The notes beneath the pieces are model-generated. The model worked only from the letters and a program-made list of their open reading frames with translations, did no database searches and was not told the origin of the DNA. The position numbers were made by a program, and so were the translations under genes. Shown piece by piece: positions 52,639 through 59,328 of a stretch of DNA of 59,328 nucleotides. Source of the DNA: Aliarcobacter sp017996075. GTDB lineage: Bacteria > Campylobacterota > Campylobacteria > Campylobacterales > Arcobacteraceae. Every line of letters starts with the position of its first letter. The stretch's first letter is position 1. The stretch lies in the NCBI RefSeq assembly GCF_051062515.1, contig NZ_JAMXEK010000010.1. One strand, given 5' to 3'.

Positions 52639-52861
52639 TTAGATGAGGATATGAAATATACCCTTGATAAAATAATGGGGCATATATAATACTGTGATTT
52701 TTAGTAATAAAAAATAGTATCAATGTTATAAATTTTTTTTATTTTGAAACAAAACCTTAGGCTATTTTCAGTAAAATAGATTAATTTTTTAATATAACAA
52801 TATCATCTTTCAAATGAAATTTTTTAAAGGTATAAATTGCAAACTATTTTAGCTTTGTAAT

Positions 52862-52918
52862 GTAAGTCACTAAACTATGTGATTTACTTATTGTAGAATT
52901 AGTGATGTAAATAATCAC
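52862..52918. promoter_or_regulatory. Operator-like repeats upstream of sbcD
   Basis: Two dyads share the same half-site. GTAAGTCAC/GTGATTTAC (52862-52870 and 52879-52887) has one mismatch, and GTGAT/ATCAC (52902-52906 and 52914-52918) overlaps GTGATGTAA. Four copies of a GTGAT-T-AC-like half-site 30-85 bp before the start suggest a repressor-controlled promoter. The remaining DNA from 52639 holds nothing else recognisable. Confidence 0.45.
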
Positions 52919-52946
52919 ACATTTAATAAAAAGTAGGCATAGTTTA

Positions 52947-54065
52947 ATGAGAATCGTACACTTTAGTGATACCCACTTAGGGTTTAATGATTTAGATGTC
53001 ATCAACGAAGAGAATATAAACCAAAGAGAAGCAGATTTTTATGATGCTTTTTCTCAAGTTGTAGAGCAAATAAAAGAGATAAAACCTGACTATATTATCC
53101 ATACAGGGGATTTGTTTCATAGAACAAGTCCGAGCAATCGTGCAATTACTTTTGCTTTGGAACAATTTAAAATTATCAACTCTTTGAATATTCCATTTAT
53201 CCTTATTGCAGGTAATCACTCAACTCCACGAACTAATCTTAGTAGTCCCATTTTAAAAATATTTGAAAACTTTGAAAATATCTATGTTTCTTATGATCAA
53301 CAATATAAAAAAGTAGAGTTTGAAAATATTGTGTTTCATTGTCTGCCTCATATGAACGATGACACAAAAGCACTTTCTCAAATAGAGCTTTGTAAAGAAG
53401 GAATTGTTGATAGTAAAAAAAATATCATGATGATGCATTGTAGTGTTGGGGCATGGTATTTGATGCAGGAGTTTGGAGAGTGGGTCTATCCAACAGATAA
53501 AGAGTATATTTTTGAAAAGATGGATTATGTAGCTCTTGGACATTGGCATGGGTTTGGAAAAGTGGGTAAGCATGAAAATGTTTACTACAGTGGAAGTACA
53601 GAGAGAACTAGTTTTAATGACAAACGAAACTCAAAAGGTTTTGCACTAATTACACTTGAAGATAGTTTAAGTATTGAATACAAAGAGATTCAAATCAGAC
53701 CAATTTTAGAATTTCAAATAGACTGTGAGAATATAGAAGCATCTATTGAAGCACTAGATTTAGCAAACATCAAAGATACTATCTGTGAAGTAAAACTTAC
53801 AAATCTAACAACTATGCAATCAATTGATATAAACACCGCTGATATAAAAAAAGTTTTTGATCTTGCTCTGTATGCAAATGTCAAAAGAGAGTTTAAAACA
53901 TCAAGTGATGTAAAAACAATCGATGATATCGAATCAATTTCACTTGAAGATTACTTTATAGAACATATTAAAGTTGATAGTAAATCTGAAGAATTTGATA
54001 GATTAAAAATAAAGGTGAAAGAGTTATTTAGTACTTACGAAGAGGTGTACAGTGATACTGAATAG
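52947..54065 (+). CDS. sbcD: SbcD-like nuclease subunit of SbcCD (Mre11-type)
   Basis: Metallophosphoesterase nuclease of 372 aa. All phosphoesterase motifs are present: FSDTHLG (about 6-12), HTGDLFHR (about 52-59), IAGNHS (about 89-94), MMHCS (about 160-164) and LGHWHGFG (about 193-200). With SbcC it forms the ATP-dependent complex that opens hairpins and processes protein-blocked ends. The gene overlaps sbcC by 14 nt, indicating coupled synthesis. The start is ATG after AGTAGG. A nuclease complex on a plasmid beside truncated defence-like genes may serve DNA repair, anti-phage functions or stability of palindromic and repetitive DNA. Confidence 0.92.
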   Translation: MRIVHFSDTHLGFNDLDVINEENINQREADFYDAFSQVVEQIKEIKPDYIIHTGDLFHRTSPSNRAITFALEQFKIINSLNIPFILIAGNHSTPRTNLSSPILKIFENFENIYVSYDQQYKKVEFENIVFHCLPHMNDDTKALSQIELCKEGIVDSKKNIMMMHCSVGAWYLMQEFGEWVYPTDKEYIFEKMDYVALGHWHGFGKVGKHENVYYSGSTERTSFNDKRNSKGFALITLEDSLSIEYKEIQIRPILEFQIDCENIEASIEALDLANIKDTICEVKLTNLTTMQSIDINTADIKKVFDLALYANVKREFKTSSDVKTIDDIESISLEDYFIEHIKVDSKSEEFDRLKIKVKELFSTYEEVYSDTE

Positions 54066-56421
54066 TCTTGATTTATTAAATTTCAAAAAATATACTGAAA
54101 AGAGTTTCAAATTTGATGAAGGCTTAGTTGGAATCATAGGTAAAAATGGAAGTGGAAAATCTACTATATTTGAAGCTATTTTGTTTGCTTTATATGGTGA
54201 ACTAAAAACGAAAGGTTCAAAGGATCTTATACGAAATTCAAGTGTGAGTGAAAAAGAGCCTGTAAGTGTCTCTTTAGAATTTGAATTTGATGGACTTACT
54301 TACAAAGTTGTGAGAGAATTTAGAGGTAAGGCACTATCAGCTAATGCAAAATTTTATAAAAATGAAGAGCTTATCACAACAGGTGCAAAAGAAGTAACAA
54401 ACTCTATAGTAAAACTTGTAAAGATGAGTAAAGATGCTTTTATGCACACTCTTTTTGCTTCTCAAAAAGAACTAACAAGCCTTAGTAACCTAAAGCCTGA
54501 AGATAGAAAGAAGATGATTAGAAAGCTTTTAGGATTAGAAAAAATTGATGCTATTGAATCGATGCTAATTGAAAAAAGCAGGGGGCTTAAAAGGGAGATA
54601 GATGCTTTTAGAGAGGTATTACTAAGTAGTGATGAGATTGTTGCTAAAGAGAGTGCAATAATATCTCATAATGAGAATAAGACACAAATCAATACTAACT
54701 TAATTACAAAATCAAAAGAGTTGGAAACTCAAAAACTAAAAGAGGTTGAGGCTAAAAAAGAGTTAGATCTTTTACAAAAGACAAAAGAACATAAAACAAA
54801 GTTGCTAAGTGAACTTGAACTTATTAAAAATAGACTTGAATCTAATAAACTCCAACAAACTAAACTTTCATCTGAGCTATTAGAGTTGCAGCAAAAACAA
54901 AAAGAGCTAGTTGCATTAGAACCTGTAAAAATAGAGTTTGAACAGTTGCAATTAAAATTAAAAGAGCAACAACAACTCAAAGAGATACAACTTAAAAAAG
55001 ATGGGTTAAATAAAGAGCAGATACAACTTAGAGAGCAATACACAAAAGCTAAAAATGATATTGCTGCATTAGAGATTGAAGTAAAAGATTATGCAAATCA
55101 GCAATTAAAACAACAGCAAATACAAGCAGAAATGACAAAGCTTAAAGACAGTATCAAAGAGCAAGAAGCCCAAATAAAAACTATCAGTTCTTCAATCTCA
55201 GGTGAGCAAAAAGTTATCGACATTACAAAAGCTCAGATTGTTCAAATTCAAGATATTGGTAAGGGTTCAAATTGCCCAACTTGTACAAGACCACTTTTAG
55301 AAGAGTATGACAAAGTAATTGCAAATTTATCAACTACCATAGAGGGTATCCAAAAAGAGAAAATTGATAAACAAACTTTTGAGTTACTAAAAATTGAAAG
55401 TTCAAAAGCAACCCTTGATAAGCAAAAAGAGGAACTACAAAGCCAACTTCAAGAGTTAAATAAACAAATCACAATTATTGAAACAAAACAAAAAGACCTA
55501 CTTAAGGCAAATGGTTATTTTAAAGAGGTAGAAACAAAAGGTATCCAAAACAAAAAAGAGCTTGAAGAACTCTCACGTTACTCTTATGATGAAAAAATAC
55601 ATCAAGACTTAATGGTAAAAGAACAAACTTTAAAACCAAAATATGATGAGTACAAAAAACTTCAAACACTTATCCAAAGAGTTCCTGTACTTCAAAAAGA
55701 GTTAGATGAGATTAAAAAAGCTATTGAGCAAAATTCAACAGCGTTTTCAAACAAAGAAATTGAAATTAAAGCAGTTGTATATGATGAAACGAATCATAAA
55801 GCAAAACTTGATGAATTTACACTTTTACAAAAGCAAAAAGATGAGTTAGCAACTATTATCAATGACTTTAAAGTGCAAATCGCTTCAATCGATGGAGAGA
55901 TAAAAACGCTTCAAGCTGCACTTGATACAAACAAAACTCATCAAGCAAAACTAGTTACTAAACAACAAGATTTAAGTGATTATGAGAAGATAAAAATATC
56001 ACTTAGTGAGTTTAAAACAAAGCTCAATTCAAAAGTAGCTCCTAGAATATCTCAAATAGCATCAACAATGTATTCTCAAATCACTAAAGGAAAATATCAA
56101 CATATTGAAGTAGATAATGACTTTGATTTTTATATTTATGATGAAGGACAAAAGTTTCCAATAGATAGATTTAGTGGTGGAGAAGTGGACCTTGCTAATT
56201 TGGTTCTTAGAATTGCTATATCAAAAACATTAGGCGAACTAAGCGGTGCTGGAAATATAGGATTTTTAGCATTTGATGAAGTATTTGGTAGTCAAGATGA
56301 AAGTAGAAGAATGGAGATACTCGAAGCTTTTCATACTATCAAAGAGCAATATAGACAGATATTTTTAATATCCCATGAGATGGAGATAAAAGAGATGTTT
56401 GAGAGGGTTGTTGAATTATGA
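54052..56421 (+). CDS. sbcC: SbcC-like ATPase subunit of SbcCD (Rad50-type)
   Basis: SMC-like ATPase of 789 aa, shorter than the roughly 1,050 aa of E. coli SbcC. The N-terminal Walker A GIIGKNGSGKSTIFEAILFA (about 27-46) is followed by a Q-loop near ASQKELTSL. Two long coiled-coils (about 170-660) are interrupted by a zinc hook (SNCPTCTRP, about 406-414). The ABC signature is DRFSGGEVDLANL (about 705-717), Walker B FLAFDEVFGSQ (about 742), and the H-loop region FLISHEME follows. Every functional element is intact. The start is GTG at 54052 inside the end of sbcD. Confidence 0.92.
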   Translation: MILNSLDLLNFKKYTEKSFKFDEGLVGIIGKNGSGKSTIFEAILFALYGELKTKGSKDLIRNSSVSEKEPVSVSLEFEFDGLTYKVVREFRGKALSANAKFYKNEELITTGAKEVTNSIVKLVKMSKDAFMHTLFASQKELTSLSNLKPEDRKKMIRKLLGLEKIDAIESMLIEKSRGLKREIDAFREVLLSSDEIVAKESAIISHNENKTQINTNLITKSKELETQKLKEVEAKKELDLLQKTKEHKTKLLSELELIKNRLESNKLQQTKLSSELLELQQKQKELVALEPVKIEFEQLQLKLKEQQQLKEIQLKKDGLNKEQIQLREQYTKAKNDIAALEIEVKDYANQQLKQQQIQAEMTKLKDSIKEQEAQIKTISSSISGEQKVIDITKAQIVQIQDIGKGSNCPTCTRPLLEEYDKVIANLSTTIEGIQKEKIDKQTFELLKIESSKATLDKQKEELQSQLQELNKQITIIETKQKDLLKANGYFKEVETKGIQNKKELEELSRYSYDEKIHQDLMVKEQTLKPKYDEYKKLQTLIQRVPVLQKELDEIKKAIEQNSTAFSNKEIEIKAVVYDETNHKAKLDEFTLLQKQKDELATIINDFKVQIASIDGEIKTLQAALDTNKTHQAKLVTKQQDLSDYEKIKISLSEFKTKLNSKVAPRISQIASTMYSQITKGKYQHIEVDNDFDFYIYDEGQKFPIDRFSGGEVDLANLVLRIAISKTLGELSGAGNIGFLAFDEVFGSQDESRRMEILEAFHTIKEQYRQIFLISHEMEIKEMFERVVEL

Positions 56422-56463
56422 TTGAGGAGTTGAGATGAGAATATATAATATAAGGATTATATT

Positions 56464-56610
56464 TTGATTACACAAATTAAAGAAATACAACAATTTGGGA
56501 TATATCAAAATTTTCAATGGAGCAGTAATCCTGATTTAAAGTTATTTAATAAAAAAAATATCATTTATTCCACTTATTTGAGCAAAGTTTTGTATATCTT
56601 TATAACTTAA
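56464..56610 (+). pseudogene. N-terminal fragment of an AAA_13/RloC-like ATPase
   Basis: TTG start after AAGGA gives ITQIKEIQQFGIYQNFQWSS and KLFNKKNIIY. This is how AAA_13-type ATPases (RloC/PrrC-like anticodon nuclease relatives and other defence ATPases) begin just before their Walker A (usually NIIYGxNGSGKTT). The frame departs from the family right after NIIYS (about 56565) and stops after 48 codons. It is therefore cut off at the junction with the convergent HTH gene. Family assignment is from this short segment only. Confidence 0.45.
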
Positions 56611-56820
56611 TTTTCCAAGGGCATGAGGACTTAAAAAATAGTAATTTTGTTCTTTTTGTAGAGGTATGTAAGACAACCTTTTATTAAGGTCTCTTTGAAT
56701 CGTTCGCACATTCACATTAAATTCATCTGCCAACTCTTCAGCTGTAAACCTCTCGCCATTGTTAAGTTTTGTAATAATAAGTTCTAGTCTAGTTCCAATC
56801 TTATCGTGTTCTTTTTCCAT
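56542..56820 (-). CDS. DeoR/WYL-type HTH regulator, C-terminally truncated
   Basis: 92-aa protein with a winged helix-turn-helix (FTAEELADEFNVNVRTIQRD, about 20-39) and the start of the linker found in WYL-domain regulators (LGKLSYKDIQNFAQISG). WYL regulators usually have over 300 aa. Here the frame leaves the family after QISGI at the junction with the opposite-strand ATPase fragment and ends INDIFFIK. It may still bind DNA but has lost its ligand-sensing part. Its start overlaps the stop of the ATPase gene (TAATG), so the pair is one operon. Confidence 0.65.
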   Translation of the reverse strand: MEKEHDKIGTRLELIITKLNNGERFTAEELADEFNVNVRTIQRDLNKRLSYIPLQKEQNYYFLSPHALGKLSYKDIQNFAQISGINDIFFIK

Positions 56821-57929
56821 TATTTACCACCTCTTATCCAAAACTCAAACAACGGATCAGCAAAATAATATCCATCACTATTTTTATCGATGATATCTTT
56901 TTGCACAAGTCCATTTAGTGCTGTCTGAAAAGAGCCTGATTTGATTTGGTATTTGGCTAAGTATTGCTCATCATAAAGAGATTTACCATCTTTTTCAAGG
57001 ACTATTTTTAAAGCTTTTTTTTGATTTGGTGTAAGATTATCCCACTCTACCCCAAAGAGGTCTTCTTCTCTTTCTATTATGATTTTAAGAGTTTTTGAGA
57101 AGTTTTCATCATCCACTTTACTCTCACATTGATTCCATAACTCGTAGGCAAATTGTTGGGTATAGTATGGAAACCCTTTAGTAAACTCAAAAATTTTATC
57201 TATATAAATCTCGGCTATCTCTTTGTTGGTCGTTTTAAATTTTGAAGTGATAAATTCACTCCATGACTCTTTTTTTATCTCTTTGAGCTTAAAGTGTTTT
57301 ACTGATTTGTAAAAGGGTCTATTTTTATCCAAAAACATCTCATGAAGTAAAGATTTTTTACTTCCCATAAATATGTAGCTTACTTTATCGCTGTGATGTT
57401 GGATGACGCTTCTCATCTTTGCTTCAAGATCGAAGTTTGCTATCTCTTGAAACTCATCAAATATCACTACTATTTTTTGTCCCTCTTTTGCAAAAGCTAA
57501 TGGGATATTTAGCACATCTTCTAAAGCTTTTGTTCTATCTTCATTGTTTAGTGCTAAAGAAAAACTAGGATTTCCAGTTGCGTCAAAATTTACATTGATA
57601 TTTGGACGAAGGTTTAAAACACTTTTGAAAAAGTTTACTATTTTATCGGTTGGCTCTTCTAGGCTTTTTGCTAAAACATTGAAATATTTATTGATAAACT
57701 CATCAAGAGTTGAAAGATACATCAAATCCAAAAAAACATACTTAACTTTTTCATCTTTTAGCTCATCCATAGTTTTTAGTACAAAAGATGTTTTGCCAAA
57801 TCTTCTTGGGGCATAAATAAGTGTATTTAGCCCAGCATTTACATCGATTTTGAGTTCTTTAATTTCATCTATTCGATTGCAAAAATGAACACTGCTAACA
57901 GCTCCACCGTAATAAAAGGGGTTTATCAT
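56820..57929 (-). CDS. AAA ATPase of the STAND/ATPase_2 type
   Basis: 369-aa ATP-binding protein. Walker A APRRFGKTSFV (about 40-50), Walker B IVVIFDEFQEI (about 154-164) and a sensor-like YIFMGSKKS are present, followed by a helical lid and a C-terminal winged-helix region (KKALKIVLEKDGKSLYDEQY onward, about 295-365). Members of this ATPase_2/archaeal-type group are common on mobile DNA, often with unknown targets. It is co-transcribed with the truncated HTH regulator. GGAG lies 6 nt before ATG, and a 17-bp palindrome lies just upstream. Confidence 0.75.
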   Translation of the reverse strand: MINPFYYGGAVSSVHFCNRIDEIKELKIDVNAGLNTLIYAPRRFGKTSFVLKTMDELKDEKVKYVFLDLMYLSTLDEFINKYFNVLAKSLEEPTDKIVNFFKSVLNLRPNINVNFDATGNPSFSLALNNEDRTKALEDVLNIPLAFAKEGQKIVVIFDEFQEIANFDLEAKMRSVIQHHSDKVSYIFMGSKKSLLHEMFLDKNRPFYKSVKHFKLKEIKKESWSEFITSKFKTTNKEIAEIYIDKIFEFTKGFPYYTQQFAYELWNQCESKVDDENFSKTLKIIIEREEDLFGVEWDNLTPNQKKALKIVLEKDGKSLYDEQYLAKYQIKSGSFQTALNGLVQKDIIDKNSDGYYFADPLFEFWIRGGK

Positions 57930-57945
57930 ATCTTACTCCAATGGT

Positions 57946-57962
57946 TTATGTTTAAAACATAA
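57946..57962. promoter_or_regulatory. Palindromic operator candidate TTATGTTT-A-AAACATAA
   Basis: Perfect 8-bp arms around a single A, 16 bp upstream of the ATPase start, with a further half-site (AAACATA) about 10 bp beyond. It is probably the autoregulatory site of the HTH protein encoded in this operon. Confidence 0.5.
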
Positions 57963-58039
57963 TATCTAAAACATAGTTAAATCTTCTTGAGTTATGCAAA
58001 ATTATGAATACCTTGTAAATAAAATCAAACGAGGTGAAC

Positions 58040-58102
58040 ATGGAACAAAAAAACAATATTGTTGACAGTGGAATTCTATCAAGTTTAGAGTTTCACACTT
58101 AG
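58040..58102 (+). pseudogene. 20-codon start fragment of unknown gene
   Basis: GAGGTGAAC followed by ATG opens MEQKNNIVDSGILSSLEF, which ends after 20 codons exactly where it meets the 3' end of the resolvase fragment on the other strand. The good ribosome-binding site suggests a formerly real gene start. Not identified. Confidence 0.3.
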
Positions 58103-58255
58103 CATCTCAAGAGCTTTTAAAAGACCTGGGCGATTATCTTTTGTACCACTTAGTTCATCTTCATAAATTCTTTCGCATCCAGCTTTTTCTAAAGCATCTT
58201 TTTGAAGTGTTAAGTTTTGGTCAGTTGTAGAAACTCTTGCATATCCTATAAGCAT
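58085..58255 (-). pseudogene. Truncated serine resolvase/invertase
   Basis: The minus strand reads MLIGYARVSTTDQNLTLQKD and DELSGTKDNRPGLLKALEML, the N-terminal 52 residues of a Pin/Hin-type serine recombinase including the catalytic Ser (YARVS, Ser9). It then ends SVKL at a rearrangement junction. The catalytic Arg cluster and DNA-binding domain are missing, so it is inactive. Confidence 0.85.
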
Positions 58256-58264
58256 TAAATTATC

Positions 58265-58600
58265 CTAGTGAAAATTTTTACAAAGAGCTTGTATTACTAA
58301 ATCATATTCTTCATTTGAAAGTTTTGCAATTTTTTCTTTGATTCTTGTTTTTGATAAAGTTCTAATTTGATTGATTAAAATATCAGAATCTTCTTTTAGA
58401 TTATCTCTTTTTTCTATTCTTAATCTATATGGAAACATATCATCTATTAAATCAGTTGAAAGAGGAAGTAAAATAACAGTATCTAAAATTGAATTTTCAT
58501 CATTTCCTGAAATAATTACAGCTGGTCTAATTTTTCCAACTTCATCACCTTTTTTAGGATATAGATTTACAATTACAATATCTCCTCTATTTAATTCCAT
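58265..58600 (-). CDS. mazF: MazF/PemK-family toxin (endoribonuclease)
   Basis: Type II toxin of about 111 aa. The family pattern is complete: NRGDIVIVNLYPKKGDEVGK (about 3-22) then IRPAVIIS, TVILLPLSTD and ILINQIRTLSKTRI. MazF enzymes cut mRNA at short sequences and stop growth when the antitoxin decays. The start is ATG 58600, which has GGAG at the right distance (6 nt); an upstream ATG at 58621 lies within the antitoxin gene. The toxin gene overlaps the antitoxin gene by 14 bp, a usual TA arrangement. On a plasmid it acts as an addiction module. Confidence 0.88.
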   Translation of the reverse strand: MELNRGDIVIVNLYPKKGDEVGKIRPAVIISGNDENSILDTVILLPLSTDLIDDMFPYRLRIEKRDNLKEDSDILINQIRTLSKTRIKEKIAKLSNEEYDLVIQALCKNFH

Positions 58601-58835
58601 CATCAACTCCAATTTCTGCAAATTCTAAATCTTGATGTTGTTTTAATTTATTTAACTTTGCTAATTTTTCTTCCCTATCAATTTTTTCAATTATTGGTTT
58701 AATATAATTATCATATTTTGAAGAGATAAAATATCCTAAAGTTGTGTGAGCTCTTTTATCTATTATCTTAGCTATATCTATAGCTTTTATTAAAGATGGT
58801 TTATTCTGAATGTCTGTAACACCATAAGTTATCAT
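58587..58835 (-). CDS. Phd/MazE-type antitoxin partner
   Basis: 82-aa protein starting MITYGVTDIQNKPSLIKAID, encoded immediately upstream of the MazF toxin. The N-terminal segment (YGVTDIQNKP...LGYFISSKY) resembles Phd/YefM-type DNA-binding antitoxins, and the acidic, helical C-terminus (LEFAEIGVDD) is the likely toxin-neutralising tail. I chose ATG 58835 over the longer 58940 start because AAAGGA lies 7 nt before it. The antitoxin role is inferred mainly from position. Confidence 0.7.
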   Translation of the reverse strand: MITYGVTDIQNKPSLIKAIDIAKIIDKRAHTTLGYFISSKYDNYIKPIIEKIDREEKLAKLNKLKQHQDLEFAEIGVDDGIK

Positions 58836-59196
58836 TATATATCCTTTAAATTGTTTTAATCTATTATGATTATATCTAATAATATAAGATATATCAAATA
58901 TTATATTATTTTTACTTGCTAAAATATTCTTAAAACTCATTATAATTATAGTAAATTAAGAATTGGTTTTGAGAATAGTTTTTGAGAATTTAAAAGTATG
59001 ATTTTATGGAATTTAGAAATTTACTTTTTTCTATTCTTAAAAACCACCATTTATGAGAAAGATTTTTTATGCTAAGAGTTAAATGTTGATTTTTTTCTAA
59101 GTTGAAGAATAATTAAAATTGTTAGCAAAAAGAATCACTTTGTAAGTCAAAGTTATTTTAAAAGTTAAGTTATATTAGATTAAGCTATATTTAAGA

Positions 59197-59224
59197 ACCA
59201 TGGCGCATTTGGTACCATTGTGCA
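59197..59224. repeat. Palindrome plus direct repeat, G/C-rich
   Basis: ACCATGGCGCA (59197-59207) and ACCATTGTGCA (59214-59224) are direct repeats 17 bp apart. The segment is also centred on the palindrome TGGTACCA with partly matching flanks. It stands out as the most GC-rich short stretch in an extremely AT-rich region, suggesting a protein-binding site. Confidence 0.45.
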
Positions 59225-59285
59225 AACTTAGCCGGTATTTTTTAGCTCTATTTTTCTGCTAATAATTATTTAAGTAATTTAATCA

Positions 59286-59324
59286 TTTTTTGGGGTATTT
59301 TTGAGATTTTTTTTGGGGTATTTT
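59286..59324. repeat. Two 16-bp iteron-like direct repeats, 23-bp period
   Basis: TTTTTTGGGGTATTTT occurs exactly at 59286-59301 and again at 59309-59324. Spacing of about two helical turns is characteristic of replication-initiator binding sites. Confidence 0.55.
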
Positions 59325-59328
59325 ATTT

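Larger units (their letters stand above)
58941..59328. other. Gene-free AT-rich region, origin candidate
   Basis: 388 bp without a gene. It contains TTTTGAGAA at 58967 and 58980 (copies match repeats before the rep gene) and a dyad/direct-repeat block rich in G/C at 59197-59224. Two exact copies of TTTTTTGGGGTATTTT lie at 59286-59301 and 59309-59324, a 23-bp period typical of iterons. With a circular molecule this lies directly upstream of the initiator gene. Confidence 0.5.

Noticed and set aside
54729..55043. Cys/Ser/Leu-rich minus-strand ORF inside sbcC
   Set aside because: Antisense shadow of the coiled-coil region; composition reflects reverse reading of Lys/Glu/Gln codons.
57544..57816. 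Plus-strand ORF inside the AAA ATPase gene
   Set aside because: Antisense shadow with no ribosome-binding site; the minus-strand ATPase has intact Walker motifs.

Overview
The window looks like a low-GC plasmid from an Arcobacter/Aliarcobacter-type member of the Campylobacterota. The reasons are the extreme AT content, the codon usage, TATAAT-like -10 boxes without clear -35 boxes, a SapC-family protein beside a type I exporter (a Campylobacter trait), and a Rep_3-type initiator followed by a plasmid-borne DnaB. Both ends fall in gene-poor AT-rich DNA with short direct repeats. That fits a circular replicon opened near its origin, but the sequence alone cannot prove circularity. No rRNA, tRNA, CRISPR array, ParA/ParB pair, relaxase or conjugation gene was seen.

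Layout. (1) 1-3055: repeat-containing leader, Rep_3 initiator and DnaB-like helicase, closely spaced. (2) 3056-6914: an insertion-sequence graveyard. It holds a truncated unknown ORF, an IS3 element with a disrupted orfA, an IS21 transposase fragment, an IS630 element and a decayed second IS630 copy. (3) 6915-50136: one dominant surface-protein locus, all on the + strand. It starts with a 26,961-bp gene for an 8,986-residue RTX adhesin. SapC, an FkbM methyltransferase and a TPR-glycosyltransferase follow, then the T1SS ABC transporter and HlyD-type adaptor. Next come a Cache-like membrane protein, a MotA/ExbB-type channel and an OmpA/MotB-like partner. The locus ends with a TolC-type channel carrying SPOR-like repeats, a LapD-like degenerate GGDEF/EAL receptor, an unknown exported protein and a Sel1-repeat protein. 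(4) 50137-52946: gene fragments, two small ORFs and a tyrosine recombinase with a Xer-like 11-6-11 site in front of it. (5) 52947-56421: sbcDC. (6) 56464-58940: truncated ATPase and resolvase fragments, an AAA-ATPase/HTH pair and a MazF-type toxin-antitoxin pair. (7) 58941-59328: repeat-rich possible origin DNA.

How it may work together: the T1SS trio (ABC, HlyD, TolC) would export the giant Ca2+-binding adhesin. SapC, FkbM and the TPR-GT are candidates for modifying or escorting it. The LapD-like receptor suggests c-di-GMP control of adhesin retention, but no LapG protease and no LapG-type cleavage motif is visible. A three-gene membrane module (Cache-like sensor, ExbB/MotA-like channel, OmpA-like peptidoglycan binder) lies between the T1SS genes. 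It is the best candidate here for an undescribed system: a proton-motive-force-driven or mechanosensing accessory to giant-adhesin secretion or retention. The plasmid appears to be kept by its own Rep/DnaB, a Xer-like resolution system and toxin-antitoxin addiction.
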